From the NCBI RefSeq assembly GCF_005239095.1, contig NZ_SZUA01000002.1:248001-312000 (forward strand): 64,000 nt of DNA, given 5' to 3'. Below the pieces are notes generated by a model. That model saw only the letters and a program-made list of their open reading frames with translations. It had not been told where the DNA came from and ran no database searches. A program made the translations under genes and the position numbers. This document shows, one piece after another, positions 52,572 to 61,411 of this stretch (its first letter is position 1; each line of letters opens with the position of its first letter). This DNA is from Luteimonas gilva. GTDB taxonomy: Bacteria > Pseudomonadota > Gammaproteobacteria > Xanthomonadales > Xanthomonadaceae.

Positions 52572-53933
52572 ATGTCGGCAGTCATCGAACAACGGGATCC
52601 GGGCGCGTCGCCGCAGCTTTTAGGGCAGGGCGACGAAGCGCGGGCCTTGCTGTTCGACGGCGCCGGCGAGACCTCCTTGGCCACCTATTTCGCCCAAGTG
52701 CGCGGCCTGGCCGCGCTGCTGCCGGTTGGGCGCTACGCGATCAATTTGTGCGAAGACCGCTACCGCTTCTTGGTCGCGTTCGGCGCCGCCGCGCTGCGCG
52801 GCCAGACCACGCTGCTGCCGTCCTCGCGTGCGCCGGCGGTAATCGACGAGGTGCGCGCCCGCTATCCGGACAGCTATTGCCTGGGCGAACAAGCATTCGA
52901 CGATGCGCCGCCGCACTACTGGCGCCTGCCCGATACGTTGCCTGCGCGCGAAGGCCCGGCGCCGGCGATCGCGGAAGACGCGCTGGTCGCGATCGGCTTC
53001 ACCTCGGGCAGCACCGGTTGCCCGAAGCCGCATCCCAAGACCTGGGGCGCTTTCCGCACCAGCACCGCGGCGAACCTGGCCGCGCTGCGTCATTTGTGGA
53101 CCGACGGCACGCTGCCGCATCTGGTCGCCACGGTGCCGCCGCAGCACATGTACGGCATGGAGATGTCGGTGTTGCTGCCGCTGCTGGGCGGGATGGCCGT
53201 GCATGCGGAGCGGCCGTTCTTTCCGGGCGACGTGGCGCGCGCGCTGCAACAGGCGGCCGCGCCGCGGGTGCTGGTGACCACGCCGGTGCATCTGCGCGCG
53301 CTGATCGAATCGGGCATCGCGTTGCCGCCCTTGGCCGGCATCGTTTCCGCCACCGCGCCGTTGCTGCAGGCTTTGGCCGCGACGGCGGAATCGCGCTTCG
53401 GCTGCGAAGTGCGCGAAGTGTTCGGTTCCACCGAAACCTGCGTGATCGCGACCCGCCGCACCGCCAGCGAAGAAGCCTGGCGCCTGCAACCGGGCGTGCG
53501 CTTGTCGCCGCAACCCGACGGCACGCTGGTGCATGCGGCGCATTTGGATGCGCCGGTGACGCTGGCCGATCTGGTGGAGCTGGACGGCGACGATCGCTTC
53601 CTGTTGCGCGGCCGCAATGCCGATCTGCTGGAGATCGCCGGCAAGCGCGCCTCGCTCGGCGACCTGACCCGCAAGTTGTTGTCGATCCCGGGCGTGGAAG
53701 ACGGCGTCGTCTTCCAGATGGACGATGGCGACGCCGCCGGCGTGCGCCGGATCGCGGCGTTGGCGGTGGCGCCGGCGCTGGACGAAGCGCAGATCCTGCG
53801 CCATCTGCAACGCGGCCTGGATCCGGTGTTCCTGCCGCGGCCGCTGCTGCGCGTGGATGCGTTGCCGCGCAACGAGACCGGCAAGCTGCCGCGCGACGCG
53901 CTGTTGGCGCTGCTGCGCGGCCGCGTGCAATAA
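52572..53933 (+). CDS. AMP-dependent acyl/aryl ligase, short form
   Basis: 453 residues, shorter than most ANL enzymes. The ATP loop is FTSGSTGCPKPHPKTW (A3), and further motifs are VFGSTETCVIATRR (A5) and DDRFLLRGRNADLLEIAGKRAS (A7/A8). The C-terminal lysine is present in RNETGKLPRDALL. Its length and N-terminus (LATYFAQVRGLAALLP) recall the acyl ligases of aryl-polyene and xanthomonadin clusters. The divergent PPTase supports a carrier-protein partner, but no ACP, ketosynthase or dehydratase gene is next to it here, so the pathway remains unproven. Confidence 0.82.
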   Translation: MSAVIEQRDPGASPQLLGQGDEARALLFDGAGETSLATYFAQVRGLAALLPVGRYAINLCEDRYRFLVAFGAAALRGQTTLLPSSRAPAVIDEVRARYPDSYCLGEQAFDDAPPHYWRLPDTLPAREGPAPAIAEDALVAIGFTSGSTGCPKPHPKTWGAFRTSTAANLAALRHLWTDGTLPHLVATVPPQHMYGMEMSVLLPLLGGMAVHAERPFFPGDVARALQQAAAPRVLVTTPVHLRALIESGIALPPLAGIVSATAPLLQALAATAESRFGCEVREVFGSTETCVIATRRTASEEAWRLQPGVRLSPQPDGTLVHAAHLDAPVTLADLVELDGDDRFLLRGRNADLLEIAGKRASLGDLTRKLLSIPGVEDGVVFQMDDGDAAGVRRIAALAVAPALDEAQILRHLQRGLDPVFLPRPLLRVDALPRNETGKLPRDALLALLRGRVQ

Positions 53934-54085
53934 GCCCGCGTTTGGGCTAAGAAAAGCCGTCCGGATGCCCCGTCCGGCCCGGCGCCAGCGCTGACGCCCC
54001 CATCACATCGGGCTCGCCAGACTGACGTTCGCCCCCACGCAAGGGGAGCGCCATCACCCTTCACCTGTTCAAGGAGTGCGGAGCC

Positions 54086-54352
54086 ATGGGCATCATCATC
54101 TGGTTGATCGTGGGCGGTATCGTCGGCTGGCTGGCCAGCATGGTCATGAAGACCGACGCGCAGCAGGGCATCCTGCTCAACGTCGTGGTCGGCATCGTCG
54201 GCGCCTTCATCGGCGGCTGGCTGATCGGGCCCTTGGTCGGCGCGGGATCGATCAACGATGGCTTTTCGATCATGAGCTTCATCGTGTCGCTGGTCGGCGC
54301 GATTATCCTGCTCGCTATCGTCAATCTGTTCCGGCGCGGGCGCGTGCGCTGA
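54086..54352 (+). CDS. GlsB/YeaQ/YmgE-family stress-response membrane protein
   Basis: 88 residues, three membrane helices: MGIIIWLIVGGIVGWLASMVM, LLNVVVGIVGAFIGGWLIG and SIMSFIVSLVGAIILLAIVNLF. Gly-rich repeats of this kind define the transglycosylase-associated-protein (YeaQ) family, often stress-induced. AGGAGTGCGGAGCC lies directly upstream. It has a terminator about 26 bases downstream. Confidence 0.9.
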   Translation: MGIIIWLIVGGIVGWLASMVMKTDAQQGILLNVVVGIVGAFIGGWLIGPLVGAGSINDGFSIMSFIVSLVGAIILLAIVNLFRRGRVR

Positions 54353-54377
54353 TACGCGGTCGCCGCAACGCAACGAA

Positions 54378-54404
54378 GAAGGCCCGGCATCGCCGGGCCT
54401 TCTT
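54378..54404 (+). terminator. Terminator-like hairpin after the GlsB-type gene
   Basis: An 11-bp stem GAAGGCCCGGC / GCCGGGCCTTC with loop ATC. Followed by TTGCTCG, only a weak T-run. It is directly before a GTAG repeat. Confidence 0.75.
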
Positions 54405-54410
54405 GCTCGT

Positions 54411-54511
54411 GTAGAGCGGAGCTTGCTCCGCTGCCGAGTTTCGTAGGTGCGAATGAACTCGCACCTACAACAACAAGCGAAGCAAAGGCAGCGGAGCAAG
54501 CTCCGCTCTAC
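54411..54511. repeat. Nested GTAG-bounded inverted repeats between the GlsB-type gene and xthA
   Basis: Outer GTAGAGCGGAGCTTGCTCCG and its inverted copy ending CTAC. An inner CGTAGGTGCGAATGAACTCGC palindrome makes it nested, like 16405-16551. Lies 13 bases from the xthA stop. Confidence 0.88.
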
Positions 54512-54524
54512 ACAAGCCTAAGCA

Positions 54525-55301
54525 TCAGCCGGCGCCTAGGCGCACCCACGCCGGCGCATGGTCGCTGGGCCGCTCCCAGGTGCGCGGTTCGCGGTCGATG
54601 CCCGACTCCGCCGCTTCGCCGCGCAGCGCATCGGAGACCAGGGTCAGGTCGATCCGCAGGCCCAAATTGCGCCGGAAAGCGGCCTGGCGATAGTCCCACC
54701 AACTGAATACGCCGGCTTCCTGATTGTGCATCCGGAACGCGTCGTGCAGGCCCAGCGCCATCAGTTTCCGCAGCGCGGCGCGCTCGGCGGCGGAGGTGAG
54801 GATGTGGCCGTCGTTCCACACCGCGGGATCGTGCACGTCGCGGTCGTCGGGCGCGATGTTGAAATCGCCCAGCACCGCCATCCGCGGATGCGAGCGCAGT
54901 TCTTGTTCCACCCAGCCGTGCACCGCTTCCAGCCAACGCAATTTGTACTCGTATTTTTCGGTACCGACGTCCTGGCCGTTGACCACGTACAGGTTGACGA
55001 TGCGCACCCCGTTCACCGTCGCGGCGATGACGCGCCGTTGCGCGTCGTCGAAACCGGGGATGCCGATCACCACGTCTTCGATGGCGTGCTCGCGGGCCAA
55101 AATGGCCACGCCGTTGTAGGTCTTCTGCCCGGCGAACACGCTGCGGTAGCCGAGTCCGGCCAGCGTCGCATCGGGAAATTTGTTGTCTTCGAGCTTGGTT
55201 TCCTGGATGCCGACCACGTCGGGCGCCGCGACGCGCAGCCAGTCTTCCAGGTGCGGCAGGCGCACGTTGAGCGAATTGACGTTCCAGCTGGCGATTTTCA
55301 T
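54525..55301 (-). CDS. xthA: Exodeoxyribonuclease III (AP endonuclease)
   Basis: 258 residues. Cuts DNA at abasic sites and has 3' exonuclease activity. Conserved marks are MKIASWNVNSLNVRLPHL, IQETKLEDNKFP (metal-binding Glu), the GDFNIAPDDRDVHDP box (catalytic Asp and Asn), GVFSWWDYR and RPSDHAPAWVRL (catalytic His). ATG 55301 gives the canonical N-terminus; a 33-residue extension upstream is inside the GTAG repeat and is not used. Adjacent repeats flank both ends. Confidence 0.96.
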   Translation of the reverse strand: MKIASWNVNSLNVRLPHLEDWLRVAAPDVVGIQETKLEDNKFPDATLAGLGYRSVFAGQKTYNGVAILAREHAIEDVVIGIPGFDDAQRRVIAATVNGVRIVNLYVVNGQDVGTEKYEYKLRWLEAVHGWVEQELRSHPRMAVLGDFNIAPDDRDVHDPAVWNDGHILTSAAERAALRKLMALGLHDAFRMHNQEAGVFSWWDYRQAAFRRNLGLRIDLTLVSDALRGEAAESGIDREPRTWERPSDHAPAWVRLGAG

Positions 55302-55318
55302 TCGGAGTCCGTGCTTTT

Positions 55319-55396
55319 GTAGAGTCGAGCCTGCTCGACTGCTCTTGATGTTCGGCGTTTGGTGAGGGAAAAGCAGTCGAGCAGGCTCGACTCTAC
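55319..55396. repeat. GTAG-bounded inverted repeat (GTCGAGCCTGCTCGAC stem) between xthA and the aldehyde dehydrogenase gene
   Basis: GTAGAGTCGAGCCTGCTCGAC at the left and its inverted copy ending CTAC at the right. Almost the same as 6839-6918; only the centre differs. Confidence 0.9.
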
Positions 55397-55437
55397 ACAA
55401 GCGGAGCGTCGGCGGGCCAGCAGGCCGAGCCGGAGCG

Positions 55438-56841
55438 TCAGCGGACCAGCAGGCGGATGAAACGCTCGACCTTGGAATAGGGCGGCTTGAGCAAGTCGCT
55501 GCCGGCGCGGCGCGTCTGCCACAGGATCGGCAGTTGCTTGCTGAAGGCGTCGAAGCCGGCGCGGCTGTGGTAGGCGCCCATGCCGCTGGCGCCGACGCCG
55601 CCGAAAGGCAGGGCGTTGATCGCGAAATGGATCAGGCTGTCGTTGACGGTGACGCCGCCGGCCAAGGTGTTGCCGAGGATCCGCTCGATCGCGGCGCGGT
55701 CGTAGCCGAACGGATACAGTGCCAGCGGCCGCTCGTGCGCGTTGACGTAGGCGATGGCCTCGTCCAGCGAGCGATAACTCTTGATCGGCAGGATCGGGCC
55801 GAAGATTTCGTCTTGCATCACCTTCGCATCGTCGCCCGGCTCGATCACCAGCGTAGGCGGAAAACTGCGCGCGCCGGCGTCGCCGGGCTGCAGCGCGATG
55901 ACTTGCAGGCCCTTGGCCGCGGCGTCGTCGACATAGCCTTGCAGCCGCTGCCATTGGCCTTGGTTGATGATCCGGGTGTAGTCGCCGCCGGCGCCGCCGG
56001 CGTAGCGCGCGTGCACTTGCTCGCGCAGCGCCGCCACCAGTGCGTCGCGGCGCGCCGCGTCGACGAACACGTAATCCGGCGCGATGCAGGTCTGGCCGCC
56101 GTTGAACCACTTGCCGGTCGCCAAGCGCGCGGCGGCCAATTCGACCGGGAAATCCGGGCACACGATCGCCGGCGACTTGCCGCCCAATTCCAGCGTCACG
56201 GGCGTGAGGTTCTGCGCAGCGGCGGCCATCACCTTGCGGCCGACCGCGGTCGAGCCGGTGAACACCAGATGATCGAAAGGCAGCGCGGCGAATTGCGAAG
56301 CCACTTCCGCGCCGCCGAATGCGACGGCGACGCGGTCTTCCGGAAACACTTCGGCCAGCAAATCGCGCAAGAAGCGCGCGGTGCGCGGGGTGTGCTCGGA
56401 AGGTTTCAGATAGACGTGATTGCCGGCGGCGATCGCGGTGGCCAGCGGGATCAGCGCCAGGTTCACCGGATAGTTCCAAGGCGCGATCACGCCGACCACG
56501 CCCAGCGGTTCGGGGCGGATTTCGGCGCGCGCCGGCCAGAACTTCCAGTCCACGCCGACGCGCTTGGGCTTCATCCAGCCGCGCAAATGGCGCAGCAGAT
56601 GATCGATCTCGCCGAGCACGGTCATGCCGTCGGAGAGCAGGGTCTCGTGCGTCGAGCGGTGGCCGAAATCGGCGGCGATGGTCTTGGCCATTTCGTCCAG
56701 GCGCGATTTCAGCGCCTGGCGCAGGCGGCGCAGGTCGTCGCGGCGCTGCGCGTAACCGGGCTTGCCGGCCTGCCAGGCTTCGCGCAGGCGGGCCAGGGTG
56801 GGGCGCAACTCGGCGACGGGCGTATCGGCGGCGGTATCCAT
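55438..56841 (-). CDS. Coniferyl-aldehyde-dehydrogenase-like NAD(P) aldehyde dehydrogenase
   Basis: 467 residues. The nucleotide-binding part has PWNYPVNLALIPLATAIAAGN and VFTGSTAVGRKVM; the catalytic Glu is in VTLELGGKSPAIV and the catalytic Cys in NGGQTCIAPDYV. The N-terminal portion (RRDDLRRLRQALKSRLDEMAKTIAADFG) and the end (FGGVGASGMGAYHSRAGFDAFSK) place it in the class 3/coniferyl aldehyde branch. Substrates are long-chain or aromatic aldehydes. It may clear aldehydes, with no specific partner nearby. Confidence 0.92.
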   Translation of the reverse strand: MDTAADTPVAELRPTLARLREAWQAGKPGYAQRRDDLRRLRQALKSRLDEMAKTIAADFGHRSTHETLLSDGMTVLGEIDHLLRHLRGWMKPKRVGVDWKFWPARAEIRPEPLGVVGVIAPWNYPVNLALIPLATAIAAGNHVYLKPSEHTPRTARFLRDLLAEVFPEDRVAVAFGGAEVASQFAALPFDHLVFTGSTAVGRKVMAAAAQNLTPVTLELGGKSPAIVCPDFPVELAAARLATGKWFNGGQTCIAPDYVFVDAARRDALVAALREQVHARYAGGAGGDYTRIINQGQWQRLQGYVDDAAAKGLQVIALQPGDAGARSFPPTLVIEPGDDAKVMQDEIFGPILPIKSYRSLDEAIAYVNAHERPLALYPFGYDRAAIERILGNTLAGGVTVNDSLIHFAINALPFGGVGASGMGAYHSRAGFDAFSKQLPILWQTRRAGSDLLKPPYSKVERFIRLLVR

Positions 56842-56880
56842 ACGCCGCAGTGTAGTGCGGCCCCGGCTTACAATCACGCC

Positions 56881-57417
56881 ATGGACCTGCGCCCTTATCT
56901 AGGAAAGCTGCCCGAACTGGGACAGCGCGTTTACGTGGACCCGGCCGCGACCGTGATCGGCGACGTGGCGCTGGGCGACGACGTCTCGATCTGGCCCGGC
57001 ACCGTGGTGCGCGGCGACGTCAATTTCATCCGCATCGGCGCCCGCACCAACATCCAGGACGGCACCGTGGTGCATGTGAGCCACGACGGACCGCACGCCA
57101 AGCTCGGCGGCTTCGCGACGGTGATCGGCGAGGATGTGACCATCGGCCACAAAGCCGTCGTGCACGCCTGCCGCATCGAGGATGCGGCGCTGATCGGCAT
57201 GGGCGCGATCGTGCTGGACGGCGCGGTGGTGAAGAAGCACGGCTTCGTCGGCGCCGGCGCGCTGATCGCGCCGGGCAAGACCGTCGGCGAGGGCGAGATG
57301 TGGCTGGGCAATCCCGGCCGGTTCGCGCGCCGGCTCAGCGAGGCCGAGATCGAGGCGCTTTATTACAGCGCCCAGCACTACGTGCGGATGAAGGACCGCT
57401 ATCTGGCCGGCGAGTAG
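56881..57417 (+). CDS. Gamma carbonic anhydrase-like hexapeptide-repeat protein
   Basis: 178 residues. Left-handed beta-helix of hexapeptide repeats (PAATVIGDVALGDDVSIWPGTVVRGDVNFIRIGARTNIQDGTVVHV). The metal-binding histidines are in VVHVSHDGPHA and IGHKAVVHACRIED, so the zinc or iron site looks intact. Close relatives are YrdA and CaiE. The end (LSEAEIEALYYSAQHYVRMKDRY) is typical of this group. Divergent from the aldehyde dehydrogenase gene by 39 bases. Confidence 0.93.
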   Translation: MDLRPYLGKLPELGQRVYVDPAATVIGDVALGDDVSIWPGTVVRGDVNFIRIGARTNIQDGTVVHVSHDGPHAKLGGFATVIGEDVTIGHKAVVHACRIEDAALIGMGAIVLDGAVVKKHGFVGAGALIAPGKTVGEGEMWLGNPGRFARRLSEAEIEALYYSAQHYVRMKDRYLAGE

Positions 57418-57632
57418 GCCGTACGCGCTTTCCTTTCTCCCTTGGAAGGTGCCCGAAGAGCGGAGAAAGTTTGACGAAGCGACGCGTTCGGGCTCGCGTC
57501 GCTTCGCCGAACCCTCACCCCGGCCCTCTCCCGAGGGGAGAGGGAGTTTCCCGAGCCAGCGCGATTCCCTCTGCCGCCAGGGACGGCTAAAGTCGCACCG
57601 GGGAACGCGTCATCCAACAGGGGGAAACGAAG
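57418..57632. repeat. Dispersed repeat remnants before the RDD operon
   Basis: A CCCTCTCCCGAGGGGAGAGGG palindrome (about 57522-57543) and GCTTCGCCGAACCCTCACCCCGG belong to the family at 8965. CCTTTCTCCC (57432-57441) and GCGGAGAAAG (57460-57469) form an inexact pair. The promoter of the operon must lie in the last 80 bases, where CAACAGGGGGAAACGAAG gives the ribosome site. Confidence 0.65.
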
Positions 57633-58178
57633 ATGGTGGATCCGTACAACAACGCGGAAGAACAGTGGGGCATGCGCGGGCAGGCCGCGAATCCTTACGC
57701 GGCGCCGACGGCGCGCGTGGTGGACGAGGAGACCGCCGAGCTGGTCAAGTCGTCGCGCCTGGTCCGGCTCGGCGCGGTATTGCTGGACAGCGCGGTGATC
57801 GTGGTGCCGGCGATCGTGTTGGCGGTGGTCATTCCCGGCTTCAGCTTGCAAAAAGCGGGTTCTTCCGGCGGCGCGGACATCCTGTTCGGCGTCCTCGGCC
57901 TGGGCATCCTCGCATTCGCGGGTTATCAGCTTTACTTGCTGCACAAGTACGGACAGACCGTCGGCAAGAGAATGCTGGGCATCAAGATCGTGCGCAGCGA
58001 CGGCAGCCGCGCCGGCCTGGGACGGATCTTCGCCTTGCGCTATTTCGTGCCCGGGTTGATAGGCGCCATTCCGTTCATCGGCTTCATCTTCAGCCTGGCC
58101 GACCCGCTCTTCATCTTCGGCGAAGAGAAGCGCTGCATCCACGACATGATCGCGGACACGATCGTCGTCGACGTCTGA
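57633..58178 (+). CDS. RDD-family membrane protein 1
   Basis: 181 residues with a cytosolic polar N-terminus (about 40 residues) and four membrane helices. The RDD marks are RLVRLGAVLLDSAVIVVPAI (Arg and Asp) and LLHKYGQTVGKRMLGIKIVRSDGSRAG. The family is a broad group of small membrane proteins, some acting in ion or compatible-solute stress. It opens the seven-gene operon. Its TGA stop overlaps the next ATG by one base. Confidence 0.88.
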   Translation: MVDPYNNAEEQWGMRGQAANPYAAPTARVVDEETAELVKSSRLVRLGAVLLDSAVIVVPAIVLAVVIPGFSLQKAGSSGGADILFGVLGLGILAFAGYQLYLLHKYGQTVGKRMLGIKIVRSDGSRAGLGRIFALRYFVPGLIGAIPFIGFIFSLADPLFIFGEEKRCIHDMIADTIVVDV

Positions 58179-58867
58179 TGCTCGATACCGTCCGCGGCGT
58201 CCACACCCCGGAGGGCGTGGAATTACGACTCCCCGCCGCCGGGCCGCTGTTGCGGTCGGTGGCCTGGGGCATCGATGCGGGCATCCGCTTCGGCGTGCTG
58301 TGGGTGTTCGCGATCGCGCTCAGTTTCCTGGGCGAATCGGGCGTGGGCGTGGTGGCGGTGATCGCGTTCGCGATCTGGTGGATCTATCCGATCGTGTTCG
58401 AAGTGGCGTGGCAGGGCCAAACGCCCGGCAAGCGCGCGATGCGGCTGCGGGTGGTGCGCAGCGACGGCGCGCCGGTGGGCTGGCAAGGTTCGGTGGTGCG
58501 CAACCTGCTGCGCACCGTCGACATGCTGCCGGTGGGCTACGCCGCCGGCGTCGTCACCGGCTTCCTCGATCCTTGGGGGCGGCGCCTGGGCGATATCGTC
58601 GCCGGCACGCTGGTCGTGCATCTGCCGCCGCCGTCCGAGCTGAGCGCGCGCACGGCGGCCAGCGACGCTTTGTCCGATGCGGTGCCGGTGCCGCTCAGCG
58701 TGCAGGAACAGACCGCGGTGATCGCTTTCGACGAACGCGCCGGCGCGTTGACGAGCGAACGCCAAGAGGAACTCGCCGACCTGGTGCCCGAGTTGACCGG
58801 CGCGCGCGGCGAGATGAGCGTGCGGCGGCTGCACGCGATCGCCGACGGATTGCTGGGGCGGCGATGA
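58178..58867 (+). CDS. RDD-family membrane protein 2
   Basis: 229 residues. The RDD core spans about 20-150: LLRSVAWGIDAGIRFGVLWVFAIAL, then VFEVAWQGQTPGKRAMRLRVVRSDGAPVGW and LDPWGRRLGDIVAGTLVVHLPP. The C-terminal 80 residues are hydrophilic and helical, probably cytosolic (EQTAVIAFDERAGALTSERQEELADL). Overlaps the previous gene by one base and the next by four. No recognised catalytic motif. Confidence 0.88.
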   Translation: MLDTVRGVHTPEGVELRLPAAGPLLRSVAWGIDAGIRFGVLWVFAIALSFLGESGVGVVAVIAFAIWWIYPIVFEVAWQGQTPGKRAMRLRVVRSDGAPVGWQGSVVRNLLRTVDMLPVGYAAGVVTGFLDPWGRRLGDIVAGTLVVHLPPPSELSARTAASDALSDAVPVPLSVQEQTAVIAFDERAGALTSERQEELADLVPELTGARGEMSVRRLHAIADGLLGRR

Positions 58868-59862
58868 GGCAGGAGCATTTCGTCGCGCGCCATCGCGCCG
58901 CCTGGGACGATTTCGAGCGCTGGCTCGCGGCGCGCGGCGAGAAATCGCCGCGCCAACGCCAGCGCCTCGTCCTCGACGCCGTCCGCGACGAAGACGTGCC
59001 CGGCTTGTATCGGCGCATCTGCCATCACCTGGCGCTGGCGCGCCGGCGCGGCTACAGCCCGCAAGTGACCGCGCGCCTGCAGGACCTGATGCAGCGCGGC
59101 CACAACGCGCTCTACCGCAACGCGCCGGTGCGCTCGCACGTCGCGCTGGCTTTCATCGGCGGCGGTTTCCCGCGGCTGGTGCGCGCGGAATGGAAATGCA
59201 TGCTGGCTTCGCTGCTGCTGTTCGCGGTGCCATTGGTGGCCGTGTTCTTCGTGCTGCAATGGCGGCCGGAGCTGGTGCACACCTTGTTTTCGCCGCAACA
59301 GCTGGCCGAATTCGAAAAGATGTACGACCCGGCCGAAAGCGCCTGGCGGATCGGCCGCGACAGCGGCACCGACGTGGCCATGTTCGGGCACTACATCTTC
59401 AACAACGTCAGCATCGGCTTCCGCACTTTCGCCAGCGGCCTGCTGGCCGGCGTCGGCAGCGCGATCGTGCTGCTGATGAACGGCGTGATCATCGGCGGCG
59501 TCGCCGGCCATCTGCACCAGATCGGCTACGGCAGCACGTTCTGGCGCTTCGTCGTCGGCCATGCGCCGTTCGAACTCACCGCCATCGTCATCGCCGGCGG
59601 CGCCGGCCTGCGCTTGGGTTTCAATCTGCTGGCGCCGGGCAACCGCCGCCGCAGCGACGCGCTGATCGAAGCCGGACGCCGCGGCGGCCTGTTGTGCCTG
59701 GGCGTGCTGGCGATGCTGGTGGTGGCGGCCTTCATCGAAGCGTTCTGGTCGTCGATCGGCAGCATTCCCGCGGCGGTGAAATTCGCCGTGTCCGCCGTGT
59801 TGTGGGCGGTGGTGATCCTCTGGTTGTGGCGCGGCGGCAGGGGCGGTGCGGATGCGGCTTGA
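58864..59862 (+). CDS. Stage II sporulation protein M-like membrane protein
   Basis: 332 residues. A cytosolic N-terminus of about 110 residues is followed by five or six membrane helices. The SpoIIM-like features are the loop IFNNVSIGFRTFASGLLAGVGSAIVLLMNGVIIGGVAGHLHQIG and then GHAPFELTAIVIAGGAGLRLGFNLLAPG. In MoxR-DUF58 operons of many proteobacteria such proteins are constant members despite the lack of sporulation. ATGA overlap with the RDD gene. Confidence 0.9.
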   Translation: MRQEHFVARHRAAWDDFERWLAARGEKSPRQRQRLVLDAVRDEDVPGLYRRICHHLALARRRGYSPQVTARLQDLMQRGHNALYRNAPVRSHVALAFIGGGFPRLVRAEWKCMLASLLLFAVPLVAVFFVLQWRPELVHTLFSPQQLAEFEKMYDPAESAWRIGRDSGTDVAMFGHYIFNNVSIGFRTFASGLLAGVGSAIVLLMNGVIIGGVAGHLHQIGYGSTFWRFVVGHAPFELTAIVIAGGAGLRLGFNLLAPGNRRRSDALIEAGRRGGLLCLGVLAMLVVAAFIEAFWSSIGSIPAAVKFAVSAVLWAVVILWLWRGGRGGADAA

Positions 59863-61411
59863 CCGGATCCAAGTCGAACTGCGGCCGCGCTCGCCCTGGG
59901 AGGCGATGGAGCTCGGCCTGGCCATGGTGCGCCGTTACGCGCGCACGATCTGGCTGGCCTGGTTCGCGTTGAGCCTGCCGCTGTTCGCGATCCTCAACGC
60001 CGCGGCGTGGATGCTCGACGCGTTGCCTTGGGCGGGCATCGCGATGTGGTGGCTGAAGCCGCTGTTCGACCGCCTGCCCTTGTTCGTGCTGTCGCGCGCG
60101 GTGTTCGGCGGCGCGCCGACGGTGCGCGAAACCTTGTCCGCGCCGCGCGTGTTCGGTTGGGGCGGCCTGCTGCGCGATCTCACCTGGGGACGGCCGAGCC
60201 TGACGCGTTCGGTGGCGATGCCGGTGACGCTGCTGGAAGGCGCGAAAGGCGAGCAGCTCAGGGAACGGCGCAAAGCCATCGTCGGCGCGCGCGGCAGCGG
60301 CGCGGCGATGGGTTTGACTTTTCTGTGCATGACTTTCGAAGGCATCCTCGCGCTGTCCTGCGTGACGGCGGTGTTCCTGTTCGTGCCGATGGAATACCTG
60401 TCCGAATCGGCGCTCGCGGTGTGGTCGCTGCTGTTCGAATCGCCGCCGAAATGGGCATGGCTGGCGTGGAACGCGATCGTCTGGTCGGCGATGAGCTTCG
60501 TCGAACCGTTCTATATGGGCGCCGGATTCGCGTTCTATCTCAACCGCCGCACGCATTTGGAAGCCTGGGATCTGGAACTGGCGTTCCGGCGCCTGGCGAC
60601 GCGATTGCGCGCCGCGGTGCCGCTGGGCGTAGCGCTGTGCATCGGCCTGGCCGCCGGCGCATGGATGCCGGCGCACGCCACGCCCAGCGAAGCGCCGATC
60701 ACCGCCGAACGCGCCGCTGCCGCGGCGGCCGCCGCCGCTGCGAAAGCGCCGCGACGTCCGCTGGAACAGGCCATCGACGGCCCGGCCTTCGTTGAGGACG
60801 CGCGCTTCGCCGGCGCGGTCGGCGACGCGTATCGCGATCCGTTGCTCAATCCCAAACGCAAGCAAAGCTTCTGGGAATTGCGCTGGAAACCGGACGCCAA
60901 GCGCAGCGCCAATCCCGGCTCCGGTGTCGGCGAGGTTTTCGCGCTGCTGTTCAAGGCCGCGATGTGGCTGGCGGCGATCGGCGCAGCGGTTTTGATCCTC
61001 TGGCAGATCAAGCGCTGGTGGGGGCCGATGTGGCAGGGCGGCAAAGCCGTTCCGGAGCCGTCGCCGATCGCCGAAGCCGCGGTGCCGATGCCCGAAACAC
61101 TGCCCGCCGACGTCGCTTCCGCGGCGCGCAAATTGTGGATGCAGGGCCAAGCCCGCGCCGCGTTGGCCCTGCTGTATCGCGGCAGCGTGCAGAAGATGGT
61201 CGAGCGCGCGAACGCGGCGCTGGCGCCCGGCGCCACCGAAGCCGAATGCCTGCGCGCATCGCGACGCATGCCCAGCGCCGAAGACCGCGAAGCCTTCGCC
61301 CAGGTGGTGCGGGTCTGGCAGCACGCGGCCTATGCGCAGCGGTTGCCGGATAACGACGCGTTCGAATCGCTGCTGCAACGCGCGGCGTCGCGCTTCGGGT
61401 GGGCGGCATGA
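59852..61411 (+). CDS. DUF4129-containing membrane protein
   Basis: 519 residues from ATG 59852 (521 from GTG 59846). The N-terminal 230 residues hold several membrane helices (TIWLAWFALSLPLFAILNAAAWML and similar). An Ala-rich stretch (AAAAAAAAAK) separates it from a further helix at about 355-375, and the C-terminal DUF4129 region is typical (KLWMQGQARAALALLYRGSVQKMVERANAAL ... FAQVVRVWQHAAYAQRLP). In many bacteria this protein is linked to transglutaminase-like or MoxR-DUF58 modules. It overlaps the SpoIIM-like gene by 11 bases. Confidence 0.87.
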   Translation: MRLDRIQVELRPRSPWEAMELGLAMVRRYARTIWLAWFALSLPLFAILNAAAWMLDALPWAGIAMWWLKPLFDRLPLFVLSRAVFGGAPTVRETLSAPRVFGWGGLLRDLTWGRPSLTRSVAMPVTLLEGAKGEQLRERRKAIVGARGSGAAMGLTFLCMTFEGILALSCVTAVFLFVPMEYLSESALAVWSLLFESPPKWAWLAWNAIVWSAMSFVEPFYMGAGFAFYLNRRTHLEAWDLELAFRRLATRLRAAVPLGVALCIGLAAGAWMPAHATPSEAPITAERAAAAAAAAAAKAPRRPLEQAIDGPAFVEDARFAGAVGDAYRDPLLNPKRKQSFWELRWKPDAKRSANPGSGVGEVFALLFKAAMWLAAIGAAVLILWQIKRWWGPMWQGGKAVPEPSPIAEAAVPMPETLPADVASAARKLWMQGQARAALALLYRGSVQKMVERANAALAPGATEAECLRASRRMPSAEDREAFAQVVRVWQHAAYAQRLPDNDAFESLLQRAASRFGWAA

